This document shows positions 9,160 to 18,699 of a stretch of 64,000 nucleotides of DNA, one piece after another. Below the pieces are notes generated by a model. That model was not told the DNA's origin and did not search any database. It saw nothing but the letters and a program-made list of their open reading frames with translations. The stretch is taken from assembly GCF_031954525.1 (NCBI RefSeq), contig NZ_CP134867.1, forward strand, positions 1,054,001 to 1,118,000, read 5' to 3'. A program made the position numbers and the translations under genes. Source of the stretch: Dyella sp. BiH032 (GTDB taxonomy: Bacteria > Pseudomonadota > Gammaproteobacteria > Xanthomonadales > Rhodanobacteraceae). Numbering within the stretch: position 1 is the first letter of the stretch; each line of letters begins with the position of its first letter.

Positions 9160-10596
9160 TTACGCCTCCGGCGCCACGGGAACGGCGACGCCGCCGGCCG
9201 CCGCATGGCCATGCCCGAGACGCGTAGAGAGCAGCGCGATGACGGCCAACGCGACCACGTTGCAGCCCAGCGCCGTGGCGAAGGCGTGGGCGTAGCCGGC
9301 GGGGTACCGTGCCGTGCCGAGCACGCTGTAGAACACGCCGCCGATCACTGCGACACCGAGCGCGGCGCTGATCTGCAGCGCGGTGATCACCACGCCGGAA
9401 GCCAGCCCGGCATGCCGCGCGTGGACGCTGCCCAGCACTGTGCGCATCAGCGAAGGAAAGGCGATGCCGAAGCCGATCCCGGCGAGGGCCAGCGCGACCA
9501 TCAGCGCCGGGGTGGGCAGGAGGTTCTTCACCGCACCGATGAGCAGCGCGAAGCCCGCGGCCTGAGCGGCGAGGGACAGGGGCAGGGCGGCGCGACCCAA
9601 GCTTCGCATCACCGGCGCGGCGGTGACCGAGGCGAGCAGATAGCCGAGGGTGAACGGCAACGTCGCCAGCCCGGTGTGCAGCGCGTCGCAGCCGAGGCCT
9701 TGCAAGTAGACCGCGAAGGTGAACATGAAGGCCGACGTGAGATAGAAACCCAGCGTGACGACGATGCCCAGCGCGAAATCGCCATGGCGCAACAGGCTCA
9801 CGTCCACCAAGGGCGTGCCGCCGCGGTGGGCGACCGCTGCTTCGAATCGCAGGAAGGAGGCGAACAGCGCGAGTGAAGCGCCGAGCATGGCGACGGTCCA
9901 CAGCGGCCAGCCCTGCTCGCGGCCCTCCACCAGCGGATAGACCAGGGCCGCGAGTGCGAGCGACAACAGCCCCACGCCGCCAAGGTCCAGCCGCGTCGCG
10001 TGCGGTTCGCGCGATTCGCGCAGGAACAGCAGGCCGCCGAGCAAGGCGCCGGCGCCGACCGGCAGGTTCACCAGAAAGATCCATTGCCAGCTCAAGCCCC
10101 ACCATCCGGCGGCGATGAGCACGCCGCCTAGCACCTGGCCCAGCGTCGCGGCAAGACCGAAGGTCGCCGCATACAGCGCGAGCGCTCGTGGTTGTTCCGC
10201 CAGCGGGAACATCACGCGAATGGAAGCGAGCACCTGCGGCGCCAGCGCGGCCGCCGCCAGTCCCTGCAGCAGGCGCCCGGCGAGCAGCGCCTCCGGCGAC
10301 CAGGCCAGTCCGCACAGCAGAGAAGCCAGCACGAAACCGGCGATACCCAGCAGGAACAGCCGGCGCCGTCCGAACAGATCGCCGAGACGGCCGCCCGTGA
10401 TCAGGCACACCGCGTAGATCGCCGCGTAGGCGGAAATGACGAACTGCGTCTGCGCCGCGGTGGCATGCAATGCGCCGCGGATCGAAGGCAGCGCCACGTT
10501 GACGATGAAGAAATCCAGCGGCGGCAGGAAGGCGCCGGCCAGCAGCACGGGCAACGCCAGCCAGCGCCGCGGGTCGCCCGCGTCGGTCGGGGTCAT
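9160..10596 (-). CDS. MFS drug-efflux transporter, DHA2 (14-TM) family
   Basis: The 478-residue protein is a proton-coupled antiporter of the EmrB/QacA type. The chosen start (MTPTDAGDPRRWLALPVLLAG) has GAGGAG upstream; an in-frame extension to 10689 would overlap the divergent promoter. Motifs include FLPPLDFFIVNVALPSI in TM1, the DHA motif GRLGDLFGRRRLFLLG after TM2, and LASIRVMFP in TM4. Fourteen hydrophobic segments fit DHA2. It is divergent from a LysR gene with 95 bp between, a layout that usually means the regulator controls the pump. Export of a toxic small molecule is inferred; the substrate is unknown. Confidence 0.88.
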   Translation of the reverse strand: MTPTDAGDPRRWLALPVLLAGAFLPPLDFFIVNVALPSIRGALHATAAQTQFVISAYAAIYAVCLITGGRLGDLFGRRRLFLLGIAGFVLASLLCGLAWSPEALLAGRLLQGLAAAALAPQVLASIRVMFPLAEQPRALALYAATFGLAATLGQVLGGVLIAAGWWGLSWQWIFLVNLPVGAGALLGGLLFLRESREPHATRLDLGGVGLLSLALAALVYPLVEGREQGWPLWTVAMLGASLALFASFLRFEAAVAHRGGTPLVDVSLLRHGDFALGIVVTLGFYLTSAFMFTFAVYLQGLGCDALHTGLATLPFTLGYLLASVTAAPVMRSLGRAALPLSLAAQAAGFALLIGAVKNLLPTPALMVALALAGIGFGIAFPSLMRTVLGSVHARHAGLASGVVITALQISAALGVAVIGGVFYSVLGTARYPAGYAHAFATALGCNVVALAVIALLSTRLGHGHAAAGGVAVPVAPEA

Positions 10597-10691
10597 GTCG
10601 GTCTCCTCGACGCCGGAGCGTCGTTTGGGGAATGGCGGAGATGCTAGTCCGGACCTAAGATAAGAAAAACTGATCGACGGATATTTCAATC

Positions 10692-11591
10692 ATGACGAAC
10701 GAAAATCATGGTCTGGTCCGGCCCCTGGACCTGGATGCCGTGCAGGCTTTCGTCCTGGTGGCCGATCTCAGCAGCTTCACCCGCGCGGCCGAGGCGCTGG
10801 ACACCACGCAATCGGCCGTCAGCCTGAAGCTCAAGCGGCTGGAGGAGCGGCTCGGCCGGCGGCTGCTGGAACGCACGCCGCGGCGCGTGCGGCTGTCGCA
10901 GGAAGGTGCGGCGTTCCTCCATGCGGCACGCGACTTGTTGGAGGCGCACGAGCGGGCGCTGCACGGGCACGTCGAAGAACGGCGCAGTCTGCGCGTGGGC
11001 ATCAGCGACCAGTCGGCCGGCACGGAATTGCCGAACCTGCTGGCGAAGGTGGGCGCCTACGACCGTTCGCTGCGCATCGAAGTGCGCATCGGCTCGTCCG
11101 CCAGCCTGATCGCCGCGTTCGACAATGGCGAACTGGATGCGGCCATTGTCTGCGGCGCCGACGGGCGCCCCGGCGGCGAGCTGCTGTTTACCGAGCCGTA
11201 CACCTGGTACGCGTTGCCGAACTGGCAGCAGCCTGCCGGCGAGCCGTTGCGCCTCGCCGCCCTGGCCGCTCCGTGCGCGGTGCGCGCCATGGCGCTGAAG
11301 GCGCTGGACGACGCAGGCGTGGCGTGGACCGAAGTGTTCGTCGGCGGTGGCCTTCCGGCGGTGGTCGCGGCGGCCTGCGCGGGCCTGGCGGTAGCGCCGC
11401 TGCCACGGCGCGTGTGCCCGCCGTCGATCGTGGATGTCGGCGAGGCCCTGGGGCTGCCGCGTCTGCCGCTGACGCGGATCGTGCTGCATCAACGCGTGGG
11501 CGATCCCCGCACGCGCGAGGCGGTGCGCGTCCTCGCCGCCGCGCTGAAGGCCAGCGTCGCCGCTACGGCATCACTGGCGGCACGTACGTGA
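10692..11591 (+). CDS. LysR-family transcriptional regulator
   Basis: The 299-residue regulator has an N-terminal winged HTH (about 13-72: LDAVQAFVLVADLSSFTRAA, then TQSAVSLKLKRLEERLGRRLLERTPRRVRLSQ in pieces) and a periplasmic-binding-like effector domain from about 95. It is divergent from the MFS pump gene, so it most likely responds to that pump's substrate or inducer; the 95-bp intergenic region contains an AT-rich stretch around TAAGATAAGAAAAAC. There is no clear Shine-Dalgarno before the ATG. Its last 29 bases overlap the convergent AtoE-like gene. Confidence 0.9.
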   Translation: MTNENHGLVRPLDLDAVQAFVLVADLSSFTRAAEALDTTQSAVSLKLKRLEERLGRRLLERTPRRVRLSQEGAAFLHAARDLLEAHERALHGHVEERRSLRVGISDQSAGTELPNLLAKVGAYDRSLRIEVRIGSSASLIAAFDNGELDAAIVCGADGRPGGELLFTEPYTWYALPNWQQPAGEPLRLAALAAPCAVRAMALKALDDAGVAWTEVFVGGGLPAVVAAACAGLAVAPLPRRVCPPSIVDVGEALGLPRLPLTRIVLHQRVGDPRTREAVRVLAAALKASVAATASLAART

Positions 11592-12981
11592 GCGTCATGC
11601 CGAGCAGCCACAGCAAGCCGAGCACCAGCGGCACATGCACCACGAGCTGGATGAAGGTGAAGCCGACCACATCGCGCGCCTTCAGGCCCAGCACACCCAG
11701 CAGCGGCAGCATCCAGAACGGATTGATCAGGTTCGGCAACGCTTCGGCGGCGTTGTAGACCTGCACCGCCCAGCCCAGGTGCACGTGCAGGTCGTTGGCT
11801 GCCTGCATGACGTAGGGCGCTTCGACCAGCCACTTGCCGCCGCCCGAGGGCACGAAGAAGCCGAGCACGGCCGAATACACGCCCATCACCAGGGCGAAGG
11901 TGTCGGTGGAGGCCACGTGCACGAACAGGCCGGACAGCCGGTGCGCCAGCGTCTCGCCGGCGAAGCCCGGCGCATGGGTGAGCAGTTCCGCGATGCCACC
12001 GTAGAGCTGGAACTGGATCAGCACGCCCGCCGTGCTCGGCACTGCGCGGGCCACCGCATTCAGAAAGCTGCGCGGGCGCCAGTGCAGCAGCAGCCCTAAG
12101 GTGAGAAACAGGAAGTTGTAAGTGTTGAGATTGGCGATGGCCGACACGGCCGGCTTGGTCGCGAACTCGTAGCCGAGCCAGCCCAGGCCGAGCAGGCCGA
12201 TGAGCACGGACAGCAGCGGACTGTATTCCAGCCATTCGCCGGGGCGGGTGCGCGCAGGCAGCGGTGGGGTCGCGGTGGCTTCCGTCACGCCGAAATCTTC
12301 CGCCGTACGTGCGCTGGCGTCAGAGGGCGCGGTGAACCAGCAGATCAATAGCGACACGGCGATCAGTACCGCAGTCAGCACGAGGGACTGCCACAGGAAA
12401 ATGGTCTGGCTGAAGGGAAGTACGCCCGTGATGTTGAGCAGGCCCGGCGGCATGCTCTTGGGATTGGCCTGCAGCTGCGCGGCCGACGAGGACAGGCCCA
12501 TCGCCCATACCGCGCCCAGGCCGAGATAGGCTGCCGCGCCTGCGGCGCGGTAATCCATGCGCAACTCGGCGCGACGCGCCAGCGCGCGCACCAGTAGCCC
12601 GCCGAACACCAGCGAGAAGCCCCACGACAGCAGCGAGGCGAGCATGCTCACCAGCCCCACGTAGCACACTGCGCCGCGACCTGTGCGTGGCACCCGCGCC
12701 AGCACGTCGATGAAGCGCGCCACCACTGGCGCGGTCGCTACCACGTAACCGCCGACGACCACGAAGGCCATCTGCATGGTGAAGGGAATCAGGCTCCAGA
12801 AGCCGTCGCCGAAGGCCTTGACCGTGACCACCGGCGTCGCGCCGAAGGCCAATGCGGCCGCCGCGACCAGGGCCACGCCCAGCGCGGCGAACACCCAGGC
12901 ATCGGGGAACCAGCGCTCAGCCCAGGCGGAACTGCGCAGAGCCGCGCGGGCCAGCGCGCCTTCGTTCGCGGTCGACGACAT
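11563..12981 (-). CDS. atoE: AtoE-type short-chain fatty acid transporter
   Basis: This 472-residue integral membrane protein belongs to the short-chain fatty acid transporter family (AtoE, butyrate/acetoacetate-type carboxylate uptake). Diagnostic segments are RWFPDAWVFAALGV at the N-terminus, FWSLIPFTMQMAFVVVGGYV and SFSLVFGGLL-like helices, and FFVPSGGGKWLVEAPYVM, followed by NPFWMLPLLGVLGL near the C-terminus. The start at 12981 has GGGGAGG 6 bases upstream. No ato catabolic genes adjoin it. It overlaps the LysR gene by 29 bp tail to tail. Confidence 0.88.
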   Translation of the reverse strand: MSSTANEGALARAALRSSAWAERWFPDAWVFAALGVALVAAAALAFGATPVVTVKAFGDGFWSLIPFTMQMAFVVVGGYVVATAPVVARFIDVLARVPRTGRGAVCYVGLVSMLASLLSWGFSLVFGGLLVRALARRAELRMDYRAAGAAAYLGLGAVWAMGLSSSAAQLQANPKSMPPGLLNITGVLPFSQTIFLWQSLVLTAVLIAVSLLICWFTAPSDASARTAEDFGVTEATATPPLPARTRPGEWLEYSPLLSVLIGLLGLGWLGYEFATKPAVSAIANLNTYNFLFLTLGLLLHWRPRSFLNAVARAVPSTAGVLIQFQLYGGIAELLTHAPGFAGETLAHRLSGLFVHVASTDTFALVMGVYSAVLGFFVPSGGGKWLVEAPYVMQAANDLHVHLGWAVQVYNAAEALPNLINPFWMLPLLGVLGLKARDVVGFTFIQLVVHVPLVLGLLWLLGMTLTYVPPVMP

Positions 12982-13069
12982 GGGCACCCTCCCCAAATGG
13001 GGGCGATGGTGGGCCGCGTGACCGGCCGGGGCAATACGATCTTGGTCGCAGCCCCGCGCCGCCTGTCGC

Positions 13070-13990
13070 TCAGGCTTTCGCGCGCTGCTTGAACAGGGTG
13101 ATGGTGGCCACGCCGACCAGGATCACCGCCATGCCCGCCAGGTCGTACGGACCCACGTGCTCGCCGGCGAACAGCACGCCGAACAGCACCGCCACCGGCG
13201 GATTGACGTAGGCGTAGCTGGTGGCCATGGCCGGGCGCGCATGCTTGAGCACGTACAGGTAGGCACTGAAGGCGATCAGCGATCCGAACAGCACGAGATA
13301 ACCCACGGCCAGCGTGGAGCGCAGCGTGGGATGCGCGGGCAGGTGCTCGCCGGTGCCGAAGCCCACCAGCAGCAGGGCCACGCTGGCGCACAGCATCTGC
13401 GCGGCGGTGTTCATCGGGCCGGCGGGCATGTCCTGGCGCTTGCTCCAGATCGAGCCGAAGGCCCAGCTCGCCGCCGCGACGATGAGCGCGAGCGCGCCCA
13501 GGCGCGAGGCCGAGAGACTGCTGCCCAGATTCAGTACCACCACGCCGGCGAAGCCGATCACCAGGCCGAGCGCTTCGCGCCCGGTCGGCCACTGCCCGTA
13601 CATGCCGGAAAACAGCGCCGCGAACAGGGGCATGCTCGCCACCGCCACCGCGGCGACGCCGGAACTCACGCTCTGTTCTGCGAAGCACACCAGGCCGTTG
13701 CCGAAACCCAGCAGCAGCACGCCGGTGATCGCCGCGTTGCGCCATTGGCGCGCGGTGGGTGCGCTCGCGCCGCGCAGGCGCAGAAAACCGAACAGCAGCA
13801 CGCCGGCCACCAGGAAGCGGATACCGGCCAGCAGGAACGGCGGGTAGCTGTCCAGGGCATAGCGGATGCCCAGGTAGGTGGAGCCCCAGATGATGTAAAG
13901 CGCGAACAGCGCCAGCGGGATCATGATCCGCGCGTCGGCGAACGGGCTTTGCGCCGCGCGAGCGGCGTCGGAAACGGACTGGTCGGTCAT
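13070..13990 (-). CDS. EamA/DMT-family permease, YedA-like
   Basis: The 306-residue protein has ten predicted TM helices in two EamA repeats. WGSTYLGIRYALDSYPPFLLAG in its first helix region, and FAEQSVSSGVAAVAVASMPL in the first repeat's end, resemble E. coli YedA, a drug/metabolite exporter. Family members export amino acids or other metabolites, but the substrate here cannot be read. It stands as a single gene downstream of the Ada-like gene and in the same direction. Confidence 0.85.
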   Translation of the reverse strand: MTDQSVSDAARAAQSPFADARIMIPLALFALYIIWGSTYLGIRYALDSYPPFLLAGIRFLVAGVLLFGFLRLRGASAPTARQWRNAAITGVLLLGFGNGLVCFAEQSVSSGVAAVAVASMPLFAALFSGMYGQWPTGREALGLVIGFAGVVVLNLGSSLSASRLGALALIVAAASWAFGSIWSKRQDMPAGPMNTAAQMLCASVALLLVGFGTGEHLPAHPTLRSTLAVGYLVLFGSLIAFSAYLYVLKHARPAMATSYAYVNPPVAVLFGVLFAGEHVGPYDLAGMAVILVGVATITLFKQRAKA

Positions 13991-14123
13991 GGCGGGGAAG
14001 GCGCGAAAGAGGGGGCGCGGCGACTAGTCTAACGATTACGCAAGATAATGCGTTGCGGAATGGCCGAGTAGTGAGCGCTTTGCAAGGCTGCCTTGAGGCA
14101 CCGTCAAGGCGGCGCCTCCCGCT

Positions 14124-15014
14124 TCAACCCGCCTCGGCCACAGCGGCGTGGCGCCGCTCGCTCGCCAGCAGGTCGCGCTTGCGCTCCACGCCCCAGCGCC
14201 AGCCTCCCGTGGTGCCATCCTCACGGACCACGCGATGGCAGGGGACGATCAGGGCGACGCGGTTGCTGCCGCAGGCCTGGCCCACGGCGCGCGCCGCCTT
14301 GGGCATGCCCAGCTCCGCGGCGATCTCGCCATAGCTGCGGGTGCTGCCGGCGGGGATGCGCGTCAGCGCGTCCCACACCCGCCACTGGAAGGCGGTCGCC
14401 GCGATGTCCAAAGGCGGAAGCTCCGGCGCGGCCGCATCGCTCCAGCCGAGTTCCGCAGCGATGCGCGCGATCACCGCGTCCAGCCACTCTTCCCGGCCGG
14501 CATCGACGCGTTCCAGTTCGGCGCGCGGAAATTCATTCCTCAACTGCCGCACGAGGTCGCCATCGTCGTCGCCCAGCGTCACCGCGCAGATGCCGCGCGT
14601 GGTGGTGGCTACGAGCAGGCGGCCCAGCGGCGTCTCGGTGGTGGTGTAGCGGATGCTCGCGCCCAGGCCGCCGGCTCGGTAGCTGGCCGGGGTCATCCCT
14701 AGCAGACGGTTGCTGTGCTCATATACGCGGCTGCCGGAACCGAAGCCGGCCTCGTAGACCGCATCAGTCACCGCGGCGCCTTCGCGCAGCGAAGCCTTGA
14801 ACTGGCCGAAGCGGCGGGCGCGATGGTATTCCGCCGGACTCACGCCGTATCGGCGCCGGAAGGCGCGCTGCAGATAGGTGGGACTGAGTCCGGCGGCTTC
14901 GGCCAGCTGCTCGAGTCCGGGCGCCTGCTCCGCGCGCTCGATCAGGGCGCGGACGTGCTCCAGGGCGGTCTCGGTGGTGCGGCGGGGTTTCATGGGGGCG
15001 GTGCGGATGTCCAT
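14124..15014 (-). CDS. Ada-like AraC regulator/O6-methylguanine-DNA methyltransferase, lacking the N-terminal Ada domain
   Basis: This 296-residue protein joins an AraC-type HTH (about 16-115; SPTYLQRAFRRRYGVSPAEY) to a methylguanine methyltransferase domain (about 120-290) with the suicidal Cys259 in VPCHRVV and the N-hinge SYGEIAAELG. Full-length E. coli Ada is about 354 residues and begins with a zinc-Cys phosphotriester domain that senses methylation; that domain is absent here. The protein should still repair O6-methylguanine, but how it would be switched to an activator is unclear. A later in-frame ATG (codon 8) is an alternative start; neither has a strong ribosome site. Confidence 0.88.
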   Translation of the reverse strand: MDIRTAPMKPRRTTETALEHVRALIERAEQAPGLEQLAEAAGLSPTYLQRAFRRRYGVSPAEYHRARRFGQFKASLREGAAVTDAVYEAGFGSGSRVYEHSNRLLGMTPASYRAGGLGASIRYTTTETPLGRLLVATTTRGICAVTLGDDDGDLVRQLRNEFPRAELERVDAGREEWLDAVIARIAAELGWSDAAAPELPPLDIAATAFQWRVWDALTRIPAGSTRSYGEIAAELGMPKAARAVGQACGSNRVALIVPCHRVVREDGTTGGWRWGVERKRDLLASERRHAAVAEAG

Positions 15015-15085
15015 GTCGTCAGGCTAGACGCCTTGGCCCGCGCGGGACTATCCGGTTTTTGCGCGGAAGCCCGGTTCGTGACGGC

Positions 15086-15355
15086 TCAGCGCGCGGCCGG
15101 GCCGGTCTGGCGAAGCACGACGAACTCGCCTTCGAGGATTTCCGGCTGGCGCGAACCCGCGACGGGGCGCGGCGCGCTACCCTTGCGGGTCCAGTGGCGC
15201 ACGGCCAGCAGCAGACCGCCGCCGACCAGCAGCACGCCGGCCACGACCAGGCCGAACACCAACAGCACGCCCACCAGTGCCACACCGACGAGCAGCGACA
15301 GGGCACGGACCAGCGGATGGCGGGAACGACGCGGAGACGGCAGCGTGAAGCGCAT
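15086..15355 (-). CDS. small two-helix membrane protein, unknown function
   Basis: An 89-residue protein with a basic N-terminus (RFTLPSPRRSRHPLVRA), one long or two short hydrophobic segments (about 18-50, Val/Leu/Gly-rich), then a polar tail. The positive-inside rule puts the N-terminus in the cytoplasm. It is divergent from the Rieske gene. I do not recognise the family. Confidence 0.6.
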   Translation of the reverse strand: MRFTLPSPRRSRHPLVRALSLLVGVALVGVLLVFGLVVAGVLLVGGGLLLAVRHWTRKGSAPRPVAGSRQPEILEGEFVVLRQTGPAAR

Positions 15356-15433
15356 GTGTTAAAAATCCGTATGGTAAAATCAATGACTTACGTGCGTAAC
15401 GATGGGGCTTCCGCCCTCGAGAGACAAGTGCCG

Positions 15434-15775
15434 ATGGATACAGCCACCCCCGCTTCGCCGCTCTGCCGCCTGGACGACATTCCCGATGGCGAGGCGATCG
15501 CCGTGGATGTCGCGCTCCGGGACGGCGAGGAAAACCTCATCGTGCTCCGCCGCGGCGATGCAGTGCGTGCCTATCTCAATATCTGCCCCCACGCGGGGCG
15601 GCGGCTGGACTGGGCGCCCGGCAAGTTCCTGCTCAAGGACGACGTGCTGATCTGTGCGGCCCACGGCGCCAGCTTCCAGGCGGGCGACGGCCTGTGCGTC
15701 GGCGGTCCCTGCCGCGGCGAACACCTGCGGTCGGTGCCGGTGGCCGTTATCGATGGCGAAGTGCGCCTCGGCTGA
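15434..15775 (+). CDS. Rieske [2Fe-2S] ferredoxin-like protein
   Basis: A 113-residue single-domain Rieske protein carrying both cluster-binding boxes: CPH (Cys51, His53) and CAAH (Cys74, His77). There is no membrane anchor or catalytic partner domain, so it resembles the soluble NirD/ferredoxin type that passes electrons to an oxygenase or reductase. No such partner is adjacent. In-frame starts upstream (15383) would add residues without Rieske similarity; TAAAAT near 15375-15380 may be a -10 element, which favours the start at 15434. Confidence 0.85.
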   Translation: MDTATPASPLCRLDDIPDGEAIAVDVALRDGEENLIVLRRGDAVRAYLNICPHAGRRLDWAPGKFLLKDDVLICAAHGASFQAGDGLCVGGPCRGEHLRSVPVAVIDGEVRLG

Positions 15776-15801
15776 GCCGAGCCTCAGCGCAACGGCGGCT
15801 C

Positions 15802-17643
15802 TTAGCGGAACATCAGATTGATCGCGATCAGCGTGATCACTAGCACGATCGCGGTGAGCGGCAGGCCGACGCGCAGGAAATCCTTGCCGCGATAGCCGCC
15901 GGGGCCGGCCACCATCATCAGCGCCGGGTGACCGGAGCTCAGCAGGAAGGTGTTGGAGGACGATACGGCGACGATCAACGCATAGGCCGACGGATTGCCG
16001 CCGGTCGCCACAGCCACGCTGATCGCGATGGGCACCATCATCACGGTGGCGCCGACGTTGGACATCACCTGCGAGAACAGCAGGGTGAGGATCGCCAGCG
16101 ACACCTGCAGCACATAGGGCGAAGCGTTGCCGAGATGCTGCAGCACCTCCTGCGCTAGCCAGGCCGCCGTGCCGGTGGCATCCATGGACCAGCCGAGCGG
16201 AATCAGGCAGGCGGTGACGAAGATCGTCTTCCAGTTGATGGCCTTGTAGGCCTCGTCCATGTTCAGCACGCCGGTGAGCAGCATGCCGATGGCGCCGGTC
16301 ATCATCGCCACGGACAGGTCCAGATGGGTGAACAGGGCCAGGCACTTGGCCAGCACGAAGAAGCCGACGGCTTGCCAGATCTTGCCGGGGCGCTGTTCTT
16401 CCTTCGGGATGTCGGTGACGACGACCAGGTCCTTGTCCTCGGAAGCCAGGCCCAGATCGCGCCAGCTGCTGTGCAGCACCAGCGTGTCGCCTGCGCGCAG
16501 ACTCACCGAGCGCACGTCGTCGCGGAACACCTGGTCGCCGCGGTTCACCGCGAGCACGGAAATGCCATAGCGCTTGCGCAGGCGCAGCTCGCCGACGGTC
16601 TGCTTGAGGAAGCGCGAACTGGGCGGGATCACCGCCTCGGAAATGCCCGCGCGGGTGGGATTGAACAGCTCGCCCAGCTGGCGCATGCGCGGCGACAGCT
16701 TGCACAACTGATTGTTGGCGAACTGGTTGAGCTGCTCGCGCGGGCCGAGCACGCCGAGTACGGACCCCACCCAGATCACGTGGTCCACCGGCGGCGCCAT
16801 GCGCGCCTCGGTGCCGCTCTTGATCGCCAGGATCAGTGGCGCGCCGTACAGCTGCTCGACTTCGCCGATGCTCATCCCCACCAGCGGGCTTTCCGCCGTG
16901 ACCGTCAGTTCCGCCGTCTCGCCGCCGATGCCGTAGGTGTCGGCGAAGTAGCTTTCGGTACGACCGGGCGTCACCTTCAGGCGCTCGTCCTCGCGCTCCG
17001 GCAGCAGCTTGGGCGTGAACAGGTAGAAGAACAGCACGCCCGCCAGCGCCAGCGCGAGACCCACGGGCGTCACGCTGAACAGGCCGAACTTCGGAATCGT
17101 ATGGGCGCCGGGCGGCAGGTTGGCGTTCGCGCTCGCGATCAGGTCGTTGAGCACGATCAGCGGCGAGTTGGCGATCAGCGTGGTGTTGGTCGCGGTGAGG
17201 ATGCAGAACGCCATCGGCAGCAGCAGTCGCGACAGCGGCACGCCGGTGCGCGCGGCCAGGCGGCTGGTGACGGGAATCATCAGGGCGGCCAGCGCCTGGC
17301 TGGGGATCACCGCGCTGAACAGGCTGGTGACCAGGTTCACCACCACGCCCAGGCGCGATTCCATGCCGCGCGCCATGCGCATCACGAAGTTGGCGGTAAG
17401 GCCGAGCACGCCGGCGCGGTCGAGGCCGGCGCCCATGATCATGATCGCGATGATGGCGATCACCGCGTTGCCGGCGAAGCCGTTGAACACACGGTCGGAG
17501 GGAATCAGGCCGGTGAGGCCGATCACCACCACCACCAGCAGCGCCACCATGTCGGCGCGGATCCACTCCAGCACCAGCATCAGCATGGTGAAGCCCACCA
17601 GCCCGAGCACGAGGATCATTTCGGGGGTGAGCGATAGTCCCAC
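15802..17643 (-). CDS. SLC13/DASS-family anion permease with two TrkA-C domains
   Basis: The 613-residue membrane protein has two halves of the divalent anion:Na+ symporter fold separated by two cytoplasmic RCK-C (TrkA-C) domains at about 205-390. Membrane signatures include TATNTTLIANSPLIVLND in the first half (the SNT-like substrate loop) and MSNVGATVMMVPIA plus SSSNTFLLSSGHPALMMV in the second. RCK-C domains usually bind nucleotides or ions and gate transport. Bacterial proteins of this layout are implicated in sulfate or dicarboxylate uptake; which one applies cannot be read. About 214 bp to its right hold no recognisable feature. Confidence 0.88.
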   Translation of the reverse strand: MGLSLTPEMILVLGLVGFTMLMLVLEWIRADMVALLVVVVIGLTGLIPSDRVFNGFAGNAVIAIIAIMIMGAGLDRAGVLGLTANFVMRMARGMESRLGVVVNLVTSLFSAVIPSQALAALMIPVTSRLAARTGVPLSRLLLPMAFCILTATNTTLIANSPLIVLNDLIASANANLPPGAHTIPKFGLFSVTPVGLALALAGVLFFYLFTPKLLPEREDERLKVTPGRTESYFADTYGIGGETAELTVTAESPLVGMSIGEVEQLYGAPLILAIKSGTEARMAPPVDHVIWVGSVLGVLGPREQLNQFANNQLCKLSPRMRQLGELFNPTRAGISEAVIPPSSRFLKQTVGELRLRKRYGISVLAVNRGDQVFRDDVRSVSLRAGDTLVLHSSWRDLGLASEDKDLVVVTDIPKEEQRPGKIWQAVGFFVLAKCLALFTHLDLSVAMMTGAIGMLLTGVLNMDEAYKAINWKTIFVTACLIPLGWSMDATGTAAWLAQEVLQHLGNASPYVLQVSLAILTLLFSQVMSNVGATVMMVPIAISVAVATGGNPSAYALIVAVSSSNTFLLSSGHPALMMVAGPGGYRGKDFLRVGLPLTAIVLVITLIAINLMFR

Positions 17644-17857
17644 TAGCCGGCTTCCTTACGAACCCGTGGACGACGATGGATGCGGTTGGACTTGGCTTGC
17701 GTCACGCGGCGAAGACCCGTCCTTAGTTCTGGTCCGCGAGTATAAGCGTCGCGACCACCATGCTGGTGAATCGGAGCCGTCCCCGGGACGTGGGCGGCGC
17801 GTGGCTGCGTACACGCGCCCGGGACGACGGCGCGGGAACGACGGCGTGGGGCGACGG

Positions 17858-18580
17858 TCAGGCGTGGCGGTACAGGAGATCCCACACGCCGTGGCCCAGC
17901 TTCAGGCCGCGGCGCTCGAAGTGGGTTTCGATGCGCCACGCGGGCTTCTCGGCGTACTGGCCGGGGCCGACGTCGTTGCGCCAGTCCGGCGCGGCTTCCA
18001 TCACCTCGAGCATGTGCTCGGCGTACGGCTGCCAGTCGGTGGCCAGGTGCAGCAGCCCGCCCGGCGCCATGCGCGAGGCGAGCAGGGCGACGAACTCGGG
18101 TTGCACGATGCGGCGCTTGTTGTGGCGCTTCTTGTGCCACGGGTCGGGGAACCAGATGCGCGCTTCCGCCAAGGTGCCGGGCGCGATCTCGTGCTCGAGC
18201 ACCTCCACCGCATCGTGCTTGTAGATCCGCACGTTGGAAGCGCCGCGTGCGGCCAGTGCGTTCATCAGGCGGCCGACGCCCGGACCGTGCACCTCGATGC
18301 CGAGATAGTTGCGCGCCAGGTCGTGCTCGCTGGCCCAGGCCAGTGCCTCGCCGTTGCCGAAGCCGATCTCCATCACCAGCGGGGCCTTGCGCCCGAAGCG
18401 CGCGGCGTAGTCCTGCGCGGTGCCGGTGTAGTCGATGCCGAAGCGGGCCCAGTGTTCGTCGAAGGCGCGCTGCTGCGCCGGCGTCATGCGTCCTTCGCGC
18501 AGCACGAAGCTGCGAATGCGGCGCAGGTACGGGCCGGACGCCGGGTCTTCGTGCTCGTGGTCTTCGGGACGGTCGCTCAT
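17858..18580 (-). CDS. trmB: tRNA (guanine-N7-)-methyltransferase
   Basis: TrmB makes m7G46 in the variable loop of tRNAs, using SAM. The 240-residue length is standard. The SAM-binding motif I is [12 protein letters not shown], and the family hallmark [19 protein letters not shown] is intact, followed by [15 protein letters not shown]. The frame is open far upstream, but [12 protein letters not shown] (codon at 18578-18580) gives the usual length. It follows thiG in the same direction at 119 bp. Confidence 0.95.
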   Translation of the reverse strand: MSDRPEDHEHEDPASGPYLRRIRSFVLREGRMTPAQQRAFDEHWARFGIDYTGTAQDYAARFGRKAPLVMEIGFGNGEALAWASEHDLARNYLGIEVHGPGVGRLMNALAARGASNVRIYKHDAVEVLEHEIAPGTLAEARIWFPDPWHKKRHNKRRIVQPEFVALLASRMAPGGLLHLATDWQPYAEHMLEVMEAAPDWRNDVGPGQYAEKPAWRIETHFERRGLKLGHGVWDLLYRHA

Positions 18581-18699
18581 GCAAGGCCTGGGAGGTGGCG
18601 GGCTGTTCGTGGAAGGACGCCCATCGGGGCGCCCACATCGCTTCGATACTGGCGGCGGGGCGGCTTTCGCGCCCTCGCTACTCGCCAACCTCCATGCCT

